Of a DNA stretch of 64,000 nt, positions 11,170 through 21,551 are shown piece after piece (position 1 is the first letter of the stretch; each line of letters begins with the position of its first letter). The notes under the pieces were generated by a model. That model was not told the DNA's origin and made no database searches. It saw only the letters and a list, made by a program, of their open reading frames with translations. The translations under genes were made by a program, and so were the position numbers. This DNA comes from Pseudomonas sp. DTU12.3 (GTDB lineage: Bacteria; Pseudomonadota; Gammaproteobacteria; Pseudomonadales; Pseudomonadaceae): the NCBI RefSeq assembly GCF_004124275.1, contig NZ_CP027218.1:1305501-1369500 (forward strand). Reading direction: 5' to 3'.

Positions 11170-12222
11170 ATGAGTAAATTCTGGAGCCCGTTCGTCAAGG
11201 ATCTGGTGCCGTACGTGCCGGGCGAACAGCCGAAGCTGACCAAACTGGTCAAGCTCAACACTAATGAAAACCCCTACGGCCCATCGCCAAAAGCCCTGGC
11301 GGCGATGCAGGTTGAGTTGAATGACAACCTGCGTCTGTACCCGGACCCGAACAGCGATCTGCTGAAAACTGCCGTCGCCCAGTATTACGGCGTACAGAGC
11401 AATCAGGTGTTCCTCGGTAACGGTTCGGACGAAGTGCTCGCGCACATTTTTCACGGTCTATTGCAACACGATCAGCCGCTGCTGTTCCCGGACATCAGCT
11501 ACAGCTTCTATCCGGTTTATTGCGGTCTGTATGGCATCAAGTTCGACGCAGTGCCGCTGGACGCGCAGTTCCAGATCGACCCGGCCGACTACGCCAAGCC
11601 GAATGGCGGGATCATCTTCCCTAACCCGAACGCACCGACCGGTTGCCTGCTGGCGCTGGATGCAGTCGAGCAAATCCTCAAGGCCAACCCGGATTCAGTT
11701 GTGGTTGTTGATGAGGCGTACATCGACTTCGGCGGCGATACGGCGATCAGTCTGGTCGATCGTTATCCGAACCTGCTGGTGACGCAGACTTTGTCCAAGT
11801 CGCGCTCGTTGGCGGGCTTGCGGGTGGGACTGGCAGTCGGGCATCGGGACCTGATCGAGGCGCTGGAGCGGATCAAGAACAGCTTCAACTCGTATCCGCT
11901 GGATCGACTGGCGGTTGTTGGTGCAGCGGCGGCGTTCGAAGATCGCGAGTATTTCGACAAGACCTGCCGTCTGGTGATCGAGAGCCGCGAGTGGGTGATC
12001 GCGCAGTTGCAGGCCAAGGGTTTTGAGGTGTTGCCGTCGGCGGCGAACTTCATTTTTGCGCGGCACCCGCAGCATGATGCGGCGGGACTTGCGGCTAAAT
12101 TGCGTGAGCAGGGCGTGATCGTGCGGCACTTCAAGCAGGAGCGGATCGCGCAGTTCCTGCGGATTTCGATTGGCACGCCGGAGCAGAATCAGGCGCTGAT
12201 CGACGGCCTCGGCGAGCTTTAA
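11170..12222 (+). CDS. hisC: Histidinol-phosphate aminotransferase HisC
   Basis: This fold-type I PLP enzyme transaminates imidazole-acetol phosphate with glutamate. The 350-residue protein has the N-terminal [13 protein letters not shown] motif, NPNAPTG in the cofactor region, VDEAYIDF, and the PLP lysine in [14 protein letters not shown] (about residues 204-217). It is three bases downstream of hisD and co-transcribed with it. The neighbours downstream are inverted in orientation. Confidence 0.97.
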   Translation: MSKFWSPFVKDLVPYVPGEQPKLTKLVKLNTNENPYGPSPKALAAMQVELNDNLRLYPDPNSDLLKTAVAQYYGVQSNQVFLGNGSDEVLAHIFHGLLQHDQPLLFPDISYSFYPVYCGLYGIKFDAVPLDAQFQIDPADYAKPNGGIIFPNPNAPTGCLLALDAVEQILKANPDSVVVVDEAYIDFGGDTAISLVDRYPNLLVTQTLSKSRSLAGLRVGLAVGHRDLIEALERIKNSFNSYPLDRLAVVGAAAAFEDREYFDKTCRLVIESREWVIAQLQAKGFEVLPSAANFIFARHPQHDAAGLAAKLREQGVIVRHFKQERIAQFLRISIGTPEQNQALIDGLGEL

Positions 12223-12231
12223 AGGCAAGAG

Positions 12232-12402
12232 CCCCTCACCCTAACCCTCTCCCAAAGGGAGAGGGGACTGATTGGGGGATGCTGTTGAATTGCACCGACC
12301 TGATGCTGCTGTACCGAATCCATAATCGACTCGGTCTTTCAGGTCGATGTACCTCACAAGACAACTCGGTCGGCCCCCTCTCCCTCCGGGAGAGGGCTGG
12401 GC
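12232..12402. repeat. Pair of CCCTCTCCC/GGGAGAGGG palindromic repeats
   Basis: Two elements flank the hisC-DUF4198 gap. The first (12232-12268) is the CACCCTAACCCTCTCCC type with the inverted GGGAGAGGG, and the second (12374-12402) is CCCTCTCCC/GGGAGAGGG. Both can form stable hairpins and may terminate the convergent transcripts. Confidence 0.7.
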
Positions 12403-12430
12403 GGGCGGCGTTTCCGATGAGGGGCTGCTC

Positions 12431-13150
12431 TTATTCGTGATGCGGCTCGCCGAGGAATGTCAGTGAGCTGAACAAGCCGCGACTATTAACATCCGCACTG
12501 TCCCTCACCGGCACTTCAACCTGCGCCGCAATCACATTCAACCCTTCATTCCTGACCAACACCTGCGCCCGGCCATCCTTGTCAGTCTCGGTGCTCAGCG
12601 TGTTCGGCGCGCTGCGATAGTCGCCGATCAACTTCACCCCCGCCGCCGGTTTGCCGTCGAGCAACACCCGCACCGGCAATGACTTGCCAAGCCCCACGGT
12701 CAACGGATCAACCTCCGGCAGAATCAGCAATTTGAGTTGATCGAGCTTGGGCAACTTCGCTCCCGGCTGGTAAATCGCCAGGCTGTATTTGAACGTTTCG
12801 GTCGCCTCGACAGCGCCCGGCACTTTGCTGCGGCCCTGGTTGATCCACTTCTTGTCGGCGGTTTGCGACCACATGCCATTGTTCAGTGCCACGGCCATCA
12901 CTGCGGGCGACTTCAGCGGCTTCAAACGGGCGTGATCCGCCAGACGCTCGACGCTGACCGGAATCATCTTGCCGCCCACATCGTAGGCCCAGGCACCGCT
13001 GATTTTCTGTGCCTTGAAGGCATTGTCTTCAGCGCCATGGCCGTAGATCACTTCGATATTGCCACGGCGTTGTTCGGTCCAGAGGCCATGGGCCGAGACC
13101 TGGCCGGCGAACAGCGCAGCGATGAGCACAAGGGTTTTGCCGTATTGCAT
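12431..13150 (-). CDS. DUF4198 periplasmic protein, probably metal-uptake associated
   Basis: This 239-residue exported protein has a signal peptide at residues about 1-20 (ending VSAHG), so the mature N-terminus would begin with a potential metal-binding histidine. The body matches the DUF4198/NikM-like layout: a first beta domain, then a carboxypeptidase-regulatory-like Ig-fold segment with PVRVLLDGKPAAGVKLIGDY at about 165-184. It ends in HH. The gene is 13 bp downstream of a TonB-dependent receptor on the same strand, which suggests a shared operon. The substrate is not known. Confidence 0.75.
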   Translation of the reverse strand: MQYGKTLVLIAALFAGQVSAHGLWTEQRRGNIEVIYGHGAEDNAFKAQKISGAWAYDVGGKMIPVSVERLADHARLKPLKSPAVMAVALNNGMWSQTADKKWINQGRSKVPGAVEATETFKYSLAIYQPGAKLPKLDQLKLLILPEVDPLTVGLGKSLPVRVLLDGKPAAGVKLIGDYRSAPNTLSTETDKDGRAQVLVRNEGLNVIAAQVEVPVRDSADVNSRGLFSSLTFLGEPHHE

Positions 13151-13163
13151 GGGGGACTTCCTT

Positions 13164-15269
13164 TTACAGGTTGAGAGTCAGGCTGACGGTGAAATTGCGC
13201 GGCTCGCCGGGGTTGACCCAGTAGTTGCTGTAGGAGCGCTCGTAGTATTTTTCGTCGAAGAGATTGTTCAGATTCAGGCCGACGGTGACGTTGTCGCTGG
13301 CTTTGTAATGGGCCAGCAGGTCGACGGTGTGATAGGCCGGTAACTCGAAATCGCTGCCGGATTCACCTGAGCGATCCCCAACATAGGTGAACGCCGCGCC
13401 GACGTCCGAGCCGCGCAAACGGCCATCCTGAAATTCATAAACCCCGAGCAGACTGCCGCTGTGTTTGGCCACGCCGAGGATGCGGCTGCCGGTGGGAATC
13501 ACCGCGTCACCCTGGGTGACTTCGGCGTCGATGTAGGCAAAGGCGCCGATGACGCGTACGGCATCGGTGACTTGCCCAGTGACCTGCCAATCGAAACCGC
13601 GACTGCGCGCCTTGCCCATCGCACGGCTGGTGTCGGTGGCCGGATCGAGGGCGAGGACGTTTTCCTTGTCGATGTGGAAGAAGGCGAGGGTGCTGCTCAG
13701 GCGCTCGTCGAACAGCGCGTTCTTGATGCCGATTTCGTAGCCGACACCTTCTTCCGGGTCGAAGGATTTGCCGGACGCGTCGAGGCCATTGTTCGGTTTG
13801 AACGAGGTCGAGGCATTGGCGAACAGCCCGGTTTCTGGCGTCAGTTGATAGAGCAGGCCGGCGCGTTGGGTGAGGGCGTCATGACGCTGGTTGCTCGGCG
13901 CGTTGCGACTGTGGTCGTCGATGTGTTGATCGAAATGCTCGAAGCGCGCACCGATCATCCCGCGCAGTTTGTCGGTGAAAATGATTTGATCCTGCAGGTT
14001 CAGCGCATGACTTTCGACGTGTTCGAACGTGTCAGTGCCCGAGCGTGCGCCGTTGGGTTTCGCCTGACCGTAGATCGGTTTGTAGATGTCGATGGCGTAA
14101 GGGCCGCCGGCGATGCTGGTGACACGCTCGTTCTTGCGGAAGTTTTCATACTCGGTGCCGATCAGCAGTTCGTGCTGCCACGTACCGAGGTCGAACAGAC
14201 CGCGCAGCTCGAACTGGGTGATGCTGTCGTGCCAACGGGTATCGCGTTCGCGATAGCGACGGTTGTCGGTGCGGTCATCAGCGCTCAGCGGGCGGTTTTC
14301 CGAGGCGTAACCCCAGAGTTTGCCTTCCTTGTAATGACTGGCCAGGCGCAGTTTCCAGCTGTCGTTGAGGTGATGCTCCAACGTGGCCTGAAGCAGATTG
14401 TTGTGGTTGTCGATGTTGCCGTCGTTGGGTTCGCCAAGGAAGGTCGAGCGCGAAACGCCGCTCCACTTGTTGTTTGGCGCGACGATGCCGCGATCGAACG
14501 TGGAGCTGTGACGGACGATCTCGCTTTCCACCAGCAGCGAGGTGTCCGGGTTCAGTTGCCAACTGATCGAGGGCGCAACAAACATGCGGTGACTGTCGAC
14601 GTGATCGCGAAAGCTGTGGTTGTCCTCGATCGCGAGGTTGATTCGCGAGAGCACATCACCTTGGTCATCCAGCGGCGTGTTGACGTCCAGCGCGCTGCGA
14701 TAGCGATCCCAGCTGCCGGCACTGGTTTGCAAAGTGGTGAAGGCTTCGGGCTGCGGTTTGTTGGTGACGATATTCACCGTGCCGCCAGGATCGCCTCGAC
14801 CATACAGACTGGCGGCCGGGCCTTTGAGCACCTCGATGCGCTCGATATTGGCCGCATCCGGTGTGCTCGGGTAGCCGCGATTAGCGCTGAAACCGTCCTT
14901 GTAGAACTCCGAAGTGGTGAAGCCGCGCACGCTGTATTCGTAAAGCGTCAGGCCGCCGAAGTTGTTTTGCTTCGACACGCCGCCAGCGAAATCCAGCGCG
15001 CGCTCGACGCTGCTGCTGCCCAGATCCTTGAGCACGCTGGCCGGCACCACGCTGATCGCCTGCGGAATATCGCGGATCGCGGTGTCGGTTTTGGTCGCGC
15101 TGGACGAGCGCGTGGCGCGATAGCCATTGACCGGGCCGGTCGGCGATTCGTAGTCGGAAATGACGCTGATGGCGTCGAGTTCGAGGGGTTCGGGTTCTTC
15201 GGCGAAAGCTGGATCGACCAGCAGGCCAAGGCTCAGGCCGAGCAGCGAGGCCTTTGTTCGAGACGACAT
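13164..15269 (-). CDS. TonB-dependent siderophore-type outer-membrane receptor
   Basis: This is a 701-residue beta-barrel receptor of the FhuA/FpvA class. It has a signal peptide (about residues 1-23), a plug domain with IRDIPQAISVVP and the GGVSKQNNFGG and VLKGPAASLYGRGDPGGTVN segments, and then the barrel ending in an aromatic-poor TLNL terminus. It lacks a long N-terminal signalling domain, so it is not a classical sigma/anti-sigma transducer. The start at 15269 is preferred over 15284 because the signal peptide begins there and GGAA lies 9 bp upstream. Both starts lie inside a 45-bp palindrome. Confidence 0.9.
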   Translation of the reverse strand: MSSRTKASLLGLSLGLLVDPAFAEEPEPLELDAISVISDYESPTGPVNGYRATRSSSATKTDTAIRDIPQAISVVPASVLKDLGSSSVERALDFAGGVSKQNNFGGLTLYEYSVRGFTTSEFYKDGFSANRGYPSTPDAANIERIEVLKGPAASLYGRGDPGGTVNIVTNKPQPEAFTTLQTSAGSWDRYRSALDVNTPLDDQGDVLSRINLAIEDNHSFRDHVDSHRMFVAPSISWQLNPDTSLLVESEIVRHSSTFDRGIVAPNNKWSGVSRSTFLGEPNDGNIDNHNNLLQATLEHHLNDSWKLRLASHYKEGKLWGYASENRPLSADDRTDNRRYRERDTRWHDSITQFELRGLFDLGTWQHELLIGTEYENFRKNERVTSIAGGPYAIDIYKPIYGQAKPNGARSGTDTFEHVESHALNLQDQIIFTDKLRGMIGARFEHFDQHIDDHSRNAPSNQRHDALTQRAGLLYQLTPETGLFANASTSFKPNNGLDASGKSFDPEEGVGYEIGIKNALFDERLSSTLAFFHIDKENVLALDPATDTSRAMGKARSRGFDWQVTGQVTDAVRVIGAFAYIDAEVTQGDAVIPTGSRILGVAKHSGSLLGVYEFQDGRLRGSDVGAAFTYVGDRSGESGSDFELPAYHTVDLLAHYKASDNVTVGLNLNNLFDEKYYERSYSNYWVNPGEPRNFTVSLTLNL

Positions 15270-15311
15270 GTTATGTTGTTCCAATTCTTAGAATTGAAAC
15301 AATATAACATG
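15267..15311. promoter_or_regulatory. 45-bp near-perfect palindrome over the TonB-receptor start
   Basis: Two 22-base arms around a single central T (15289) match at 20 of 22 positions. The outer part is CATGTTAT/ATAACATG and the inner part is CAATTCT/AGAATTG. The receptor start codon is the last ATG of one arm. The outer TGTTATA-type half sites resemble Fur-family (Zur-like) 7-1-7 motifs only partly. Confidence 0.6.
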
Positions 15312-15357
15312 CCTGTTGAGAATGTCTTTTATTCGCGCGTTTGGCGCGAAAAAAGTC

Positions 15358-16515
<1,158 letters not shown>

Positions 16516-16618
16516 TAATCACGTCCTGGAAGAGTTGCAGGCGGGGTCAGACCGCCCATAATGTCGCGCATTATACGAGGCCGCGCGCGCCTCTGAACGG
16601 GATATTTAGGAGTCTTTC

Positions 16619-17377
16619 ATGGCCGTTGCCCTCAGCACCCTCGTCGAAGAAGCCGACCGTTACCTTGGCAGTGCGAAAATTGCCGATTATTGCCCCAACG
16701 GCTTGCAGGTCGAAGGCCGTCCGCAGGTGATGCGCATTGTCAGCGGCGTCACCGCCAGTCAGGCTCTGCTGGATGCTGCCGTCGAGGCCGAGGCCGATCT
16801 GGTGCTGGTGCATCACGGCTACTTCTGGAAGGGCGAAAACCCGTGCATCACCGGCATGAAGCAGCGTCGACTGAAGACCCTGCTCAAGCACGACATCAGT
16901 CTGCTGGCCTATCACCTGCCGCTGGACCTGCACCCGGACGTTGGCAATAACGTCCAGCTGGCTCGCCAACTGGACATCACGGTGGAAGGGCCACTGGATC
17001 CGGACAATCTGAAAATCGTCGGTCTGGTCGGCTCGTTGAAAGACCCGATGACCGCGCGCGATTTTGCCCGCAAGGTCCAGGAAGCCATGGGCCGCGAGCC
17101 ACTTTTGATCGAGGGCAACCCGATGATCCGCCGGGTCGGCTGGTGCACCGGTGGCGGTCAGGGCTATATCGATCAGGCCGTCGCGGCGGGCGTCGATCTG
17201 TATCTCAGTGGTGAAGCCTCCGAGCAGACCTTCCACAGCGCCCGCGAAAACGACATCAGCTTCATCGCCGCCGGCCACCACGCCACCGAACGCTACGGCG
17301 TTCAGGCGCTCGGTGACTACCTGGCGAAACGCTTCGCCCTCGAACACATCTTCATCGACATCCCCAACCCCATCTGA
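16619..17377 (+). CDS. Nif3-like dinuclear metal-centre protein
   Basis: This 252-residue member of the YbgI/Nif3 family forms hexameric toroids with a dinuclear metal site. The visible ligand motifs are VLVHHGYFW (about residues 62-70) and the C-terminal AAGHHATERYG (about 220-230). YNGL-like and CPNGLQVEG sequence at 24-32 is also typical. The family's function is unsettled, with GTP cyclohydrolase-like or hydrolase roles having been proposed. It is next to algW in other pseudomonads too. AGGAG stands about 9 bp before the start. Confidence 0.9.
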   Translation: MAVALSTLVEEADRYLGSAKIADYCPNGLQVEGRPQVMRIVSGVTASQALLDAAVEAEADLVLVHHGYFWKGENPCITGMKQRRLKTLLKHDISLLAYHLPLDLHPDVGNNVQLARQLDITVEGPLDPDNLKIVGLVGSLKDPMTARDFARKVQEAMGREPLLIEGNPMIRRVGWCTGGGQGYIDQAVAAGVDLYLSGEASEQTFHSARENDISFIAAGHHATERYGVQALGDYLAKRFALEHIFIDIPNPI

Positions 17378-17395
17378 CACCGCCCACATTCCCCC

Positions 17396-17480
17396 TGTAG
17401 GAGCTGCCGAAGGCTGCGATCTGTTGATCTTGTTGTAAAAGGCCAGATCAAAAGATCGCAGCCTGCGGCAGCTCCTACAC
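17396..17480. repeat. Inverted pair of GTAGGAGCTGC-type repeat elements
   Basis: GTAGGAGCTGCCGAAGGC on the left and the inverse GCCTGCGGCAGCTCCTAC on the right enclose GATCT/AGATC tails. The whole forms one long hairpin (a REPIN-like doublet) between the Nif3-like gene and cysD. Confidence 0.85.
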
Positions 17481-17622
17481 GGGCGGATCGGCCGAACTGG
17501 CGGGCATATTCATATACCCTTTCGATCTAGTTGGCGTCCTGATTAGAAGAGGCCGCTGTGCTAGGATTTCCCGCTCGAACACGGCCCGCTGGCCGTTCAT
17601 AAGAAAGTTTTCGTGAGTAGCC

Positions 17623-18540
17623 ATGGTCGACAAACTGACGCATCTGAAACAGCTGGAGGCGGAAAGCATCCACATCATCCGCGAGGTCGCCGCCGAGTTC
17701 GATAACCCGGTGATGCTGTACTCCATCGGTAAAGACTCCGCCGTGATGCTGCACCTGGCACGCAAGGCGTTCTTCCCGGGCAAACTGCCGTTTCCGGTGA
17801 TGCACGTCGACACTCGCTGGAAATTCCAGGAGATGTACAAGTTCCGCGACAAGATGGTCGAAGAACTGGGCCTGGACTTGATCACCCACATCAACCCCGA
17901 TGGCGTGGCGCAGAACATCAACCCGTTCACCCACGGCAGCGCCAAACACACCGACATCATGAAGACCGAAGGCCTGAAACAGGCGCTCGACAAGCATGGT
18001 TTCGATGCAGCCTTCGGCGGCGCCCGTCGCGATGAAGAGAAATCCCGCGCCAAAGAGCGCGTGTACTCGTTCCGCGACAGCAAGCACCGCTGGGACCCGA
18101 AAAACCAGCGCCCAGAGCTGTGGAACGTCTACAACGGCAAGGTCAACAAGGGCGAATCCATCCGCGTATTCCCTCTGTCGAACTGGACCGAACTGGACAT
18201 CTGGCAGTACATCTACCTCGAAGGCATCCCGATTGTGCCGCTGTACTTCGCCGCCGAACGCGAAGTGATCGAGAAGAACGGCACGCTGATCATGATCGAC
18301 GACGAGCGCATCCTCGAGCACCTGTCCGACGAAGACAAAGCGCGCATCGTCAAAAAGAAAGTGCGTTTCCGCACCCTTGGCTGCTACCCGTTGACGGGCG
18401 CGGTGGAGTCCGAAGCCGAGACGCTGACGGACATCATCCAGGAAATGCTCCTGACGCGAACTTCCGAGCGCCAGGGCCGGGTCATCGACCACGATGGCGC
18501 AGGCTCGATGGAAGACAAAAAACGTCAGGGTTATTTCTAA
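17623..18540 (+). CDS. cysD: Sulfate adenylyltransferase subunit 2 CysD
   Basis: CysD is the catalytic adenylyl-transferring half of ATP sulfurylase, making APS from sulfate and ATP. The 305-residue protein carries the PP-loop SIGKDS at residues 34-39 and later [16 protein letters not shown], the PAPS-reductase-like fold hallmark. Length is standard. cysNC follows after 9 bp with a ribosome site of the AAGGGG type. Regulation by CysB is expected from the family, but no site was identified. Confidence 0.97.
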   Translation: MVDKLTHLKQLEAESIHIIREVAAEFDNPVMLYSIGKDSAVMLHLARKAFFPGKLPFPVMHVDTRWKFQEMYKFRDKMVEELGLDLITHINPDGVAQNINPFTHGSAKHTDIMKTEGLKQALDKHGFDAAFGGARRDEEKSRAKERVYSFRDSKHRWDPKNQRPELWNVYNGKVNKGESIRVFPLSNWTELDIWQYIYLEGIPIVPLYFAAEREVIEKNGTLIMIDDERILEHLSDEDKARIVKKKVRFRTLGCYPLTGAVESEAETLTDIIQEMLLTRTSERQGRVIDHDGAGSMEDKKRQGYF

Positions 18541-18549
18541 GGGGTTGTC

Positions 18550-20448
18550 ATGTCGCACGTATCTGATTTGATCAGCGAGGACATCCTCGCCTACCTGGGC
18601 CAGCACGAACGTAAAGAGCTGCTGCGCTTTTTGACCTGCGGTAACGTCGATGACGGCAAGAGCACCCTGATCGGGCGCTTGCTGCACGACTCGAAGATGA
18701 TCTACGAAGATCACCTCGAAGCGATCACCCGCGACTCGAAGAAAGTCGGCACCACCGGTGACGACATCGACCTGGCCTTGCTGGTCGACGGCCTGCAGGC
18801 CGAGCGCGAGCAGGGCATCACCATCGATGTTGCTTACCGCTATTTCTCTACTGCCAAACGCAAATTCATCATCGCCGACACTCCCGGCCATGAGCAGTAC
18901 ACCCGCAACATGGCCACCGGTGCCTCCACCTGTGACCTGGCGATCATCCTCGTCGATGCGCGTTATGGCGTGCAGACCCAGACCCGTCGCCACAGCTTCA
19001 TCGCGTCCCTGTTGGGGATCAAACACATCGTCGTCGCCATCAACAAGATGGACCTGAAAGACTTCGATGAAGGCGTGTTCGAGTCGATCAAGGCTGACTA
19101 TCTGAAGTTCGCCGAAGGCTTGAAGATGAAGCCGACCAGCATGCACTTCGTGCCGATGTCTGCCCTCAACGGCGACAACGTGGTGAACAAGTCCGAGCGC
19201 TCGCCTTGGTACAAAGGCCAGTCGCTGATGGAAATCCTCGAAACCGTGGAAGTCGCCGGCGATCGCAACTTCACCGATCTGCGTTTCCCGGTGCAGTACG
19301 TCAACCGTCCGAACCTGAACTTCCGTGGTTTCGCCGGCACGCTGGCCAGCGGCATCGTCAAGAAAGGCGACGAAGTGGTGGTGCTGCCGTCGGGCAAGAG
19401 CAGCCGCGTGAAATCCATCGTCACCTTCGAAGGTGAACTGGAACACGCAGGTCCAGGTCAGGCCGTAACGCTGACCATGGAAGACGAAATCGACATCTCC
19501 CGTGGCGACCTGTTGGTGCATGCCGACAACGTGCCGCCGGTCACCGACAGCTTCGAAGCGATGCTGGTGTGGATGGCTGAAGAACCGATGCTGCCGGGCA
19601 AGAAATACGACATCAAACGCGCCACCAGTTACGTGCCGGGCTCGATTGCCAGCATCGTCAACAAGGTCGACGTCAACACTCTGGAAGAAGGCCCGGCGAG
19701 CGCGTTGCAGCTCAACGAAATCGGCAAGGTGAAGATCGCGCTGGACGCGCCGATCGCCCTCGACGGTTACGAGAGCAACCGCACCACCGGCGCGTTCATC
19801 ATCATCGATCGCTTGACCAACGGCACGGTTGGCGCCGGCATGATCGTCGCACAGCCAGTGACGCACGGCACCGCCACGCACCACGGCAAACTCGCGCACG
19901 TTGCCACTGAAGAACGCGCTCAGCGTTTCGGCCAGCAACCGGCTACCGTGCTGTTCAGCGGCCTGTCGGGCGCGGGCAAGAGCACGCTGGCGTATGCGGT
20001 TGAACGCAAGTTGTTCGACATGGGCCGTGCGGTGTTTGTGCTGGATGGGCAGAACCTGCGTCACGACCTGAATAAAGGTCTGCCACAGGATCGCATCGGC
20101 CGTACCGAAAACTGGCGTCGTGCCGCGCACGTGGCGCGTCAGTTCAACGAAGCCGGCCTGGTGACCCTGGCCGCGTTCGTTGCACCGAGTGCCGAAGGGC
20201 GCGAGCAGGCCAAGGATCTGATCGGCAAGGATCGTCTGTTGACGGTCTACGTACAGGCCTCGCCGGCCGTGTGCGCCGAGCGTGATCCGCAAGGTCTGTA
20301 CGCTGCTGGTGGCGACAACATCCCGGGCGAATCCTTCCCGTACGACGTGCCGCTGAATGCCGATCTGGTGATCGACACGCAGACGCTGAGTCTGGAAGAA
20401 AGCGTCAAGCAAGTGCTGGATCTGCTGCGTCAGCGTGGCGCGATCTAA
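18550..20448 (+). CDS. cysNC: Bifunctional ATP sulfurylase GTPase / APS kinase CysNC
   Basis: This is a fusion protein of 632 residues. The N-terminal CysN GTPase has GNVDDGKS at 31-38, DTPGHEQY in switch II and NKMD for guanine specificity. It couples GTP hydrolysis to APS formation by CysD. The C-terminal APS kinase has a P-loop GLSGAGKST starting near residue 471 and phosphorylates APS to PAPS. The fusion is the usual pseudomonad arrangement, in contrast to separate cysN and cysC in E. coli. A strong terminator follows. Confidence 0.97.
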   Translation: MSHVSDLISEDILAYLGQHERKELLRFLTCGNVDDGKSTLIGRLLHDSKMIYEDHLEAITRDSKKVGTTGDDIDLALLVDGLQAEREQGITIDVAYRYFSTAKRKFIIADTPGHEQYTRNMATGASTCDLAIILVDARYGVQTQTRRHSFIASLLGIKHIVVAINKMDLKDFDEGVFESIKADYLKFAEGLKMKPTSMHFVPMSALNGDNVVNKSERSPWYKGQSLMEILETVEVAGDRNFTDLRFPVQYVNRPNLNFRGFAGTLASGIVKKGDEVVVLPSGKSSRVKSIVTFEGELEHAGPGQAVTLTMEDEIDISRGDLLVHADNVPPVTDSFEAMLVWMAEEPMLPGKKYDIKRATSYVPGSIASIVNKVDVNTLEEGPASALQLNEIGKVKIALDAPIALDGYESNRTTGAFIIIDRLTNGTVGAGMIVAQPVTHGTATHHGKLAHVATEERAQRFGQQPATVLFSGLSGAGKSTLAYAVERKLFDMGRAVFVLDGQNLRHDLNKGLPQDRIGRTENWRRAAHVARQFNEAGLVTLAAFVAPSAEGREQAKDLIGKDRLLTVYVQASPAVCAERDPQGLYAAGGDNIPGESFPYDVPLNADLVIDTQTLSLEESVKQVLDLLRQRGAI

Positions 20449-20490
20449 GCAATAAAGCAGCGACAAGCTTCTAGCTTCAATCTGCAAGAA

Positions 20491-20527
20491 AAAGCCCGCC
20501 GATGAGCAATCATCGGCGGGCTTTTTT
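20491..20527 (+). terminator. Rho-independent terminator after cysNC
   Basis: AAAGCCCGCCGATG pairs with CATCGGCGGGCTTT, followed by a T run. The stem is perfect with a short loop. Confidence 0.93.
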
Positions 20528-20552
20528 ATTCGGGCACAAGGCGATCAAAACT

Positions 20553-20640
20553 GTGGGAGCGAGCCTGCTCGCGAAAGCGTTATCTCATTCAACATCTTTG
20601 CAAGCTGATCCACCGCTTTCGCGAGCAGGCTCGCTCCCAC
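20553..20640. repeat. Inverted pair of GTGGGAGCGAGC-type repeats (REPIN-like)
   Basis: GTGGGAGCGAGCCTGCTCGC is followed by GAAAGCG, and the inverse copy ends CTCGCTCCCAC. The two halves enclose about 30 unrelated bases. It lies between the convergent cysNC and acyltransferase genes. Confidence 0.88.
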
Positions 20641-20645
20641 AGGGG

Positions 20646-21551
20646 TTAGTGGTGATCGGGATATTCGCGGTGCATCTGTTCGAGCAGCGCATCCTTGTCC
20701 AGCCACAGCTGATTGATCCAGCCCTGAAACTGCAAACGATACTCACCGTCCTGATCGTAGTTCTTGCCGATGAATTGCTGCGGGATCTTCAGCTCTGCAA
20801 AGTGCACCACCACATCGCGCACATTGCCGCACAGCAGGTCCCAAAACCCCGGACGCCCGGCCGGGTAGTGAATCGTCACATTGACGATCGACTCCAGCTG
20901 CTCACCCATCGCATCCAGCACAAAGGCAATCCCGCCAGCCTTCGGCTTGAGCAGATATTTGAACGGCGATTGCTGTTGCGCATGCTTGCTATCGGTAAAC
21001 CGCGTGCCTTCGACAAAGTTGAAAATCCCCACCGGGTTATGACGAAACTTCGCACACGTCTTGCGCGTGGTTTCGAGGTCTTTGCCTTTCTTCTCCGGGT
21101 GCTTGGCCAGGTACGCTTTGGAGTAACGCTTCATGAACGGAAAGCCCAGCGCCCACCAGGCCAGACCAATCACCGGGACCCAGATCAGCTCCTGCTTGAG
21201 AAAGAATTTCAGCGGCTGAATCCGACGGTTGAGCACGTATTGCAGCACCAGAATATCGACCCAGCTCTGGTGGTTGCTGGTGATCAGGTACGAGTGCTGA
21301 TAGTCGAGGCCTTGCAAGCCGCTGATGTGCCAGCGGGTGCGTCGAACCAGATTCATCCAGCCCTTGTTATTGCTGATCCACGCTTCATGGGTGTGGCTCA
21401 TCAGCCAACCGGCGATGCGTTGGGTCAAGGCAAACGGCAAGGCCTTGACCAGCGCCACGCAGAACAGAAACGAGCAGAGCAGAATTGTGTTGAGTGCCAA
21501 CAGCAGCGAGGCGATCACGCCGCGCACGGGTGCAGGTAGAAAATCCAGCAT
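20646..21551 (-). CDS. 1-acyl-glycerol-3-phosphate-type acyltransferase (YihG-like)
   Basis: This 301-residue membrane-associated PlsC-family acyltransferase has N-terminal hydrophobic segments at about 9-40. The catalytic HX4D box is NHQSWVD (His94-Asp99) and the acceptor motif is FVEGTRF at about 178-184. The overall match is to E. coli YihG-like lysophospholipid acyltransferases, which add particular acyl chains at the sn-2 position. It starts at the base before the pta stop, so the pair is co-transcribed. The exact acyl preference cannot be read from sequence. Confidence 0.88.
   Translation of the reverse strand: MLDFLPAPVRGVIASLLLALNTILLCSFLFCVALVKALPFALTQRIAGWLMSHTHEAWISNNKGWMNLVRRTRWHISGLQGLDYQHSYLITSNHQSWVDILVLQYVLNRRIQPLKFFLKQELIWVPVIGLAWWALGFPFMKRYSKAYLAKHPEKKGKDLETTRKTCAKFRHNPVGIFNFVEGTRFTDSKHAQQQSPFKYLLKPKAGGIAFVLDAMGEQLESIVNVTIHYPAGRPGFWDLLCGNVRDVVVHFAELKIPQQFIGKNYDQDGEYRLQFQGWINQLWLDKDALLEQMHREYPDHH

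Noticed and set aside
17527..20487. A 986-codon minus-strand open frame across cysD-cysNC
   Set aside because: It is the complement of GC-rich coding DNA with third-position bias. cysD and cysNC on the plus strand carry clear family motifs, and the minus frame has none.
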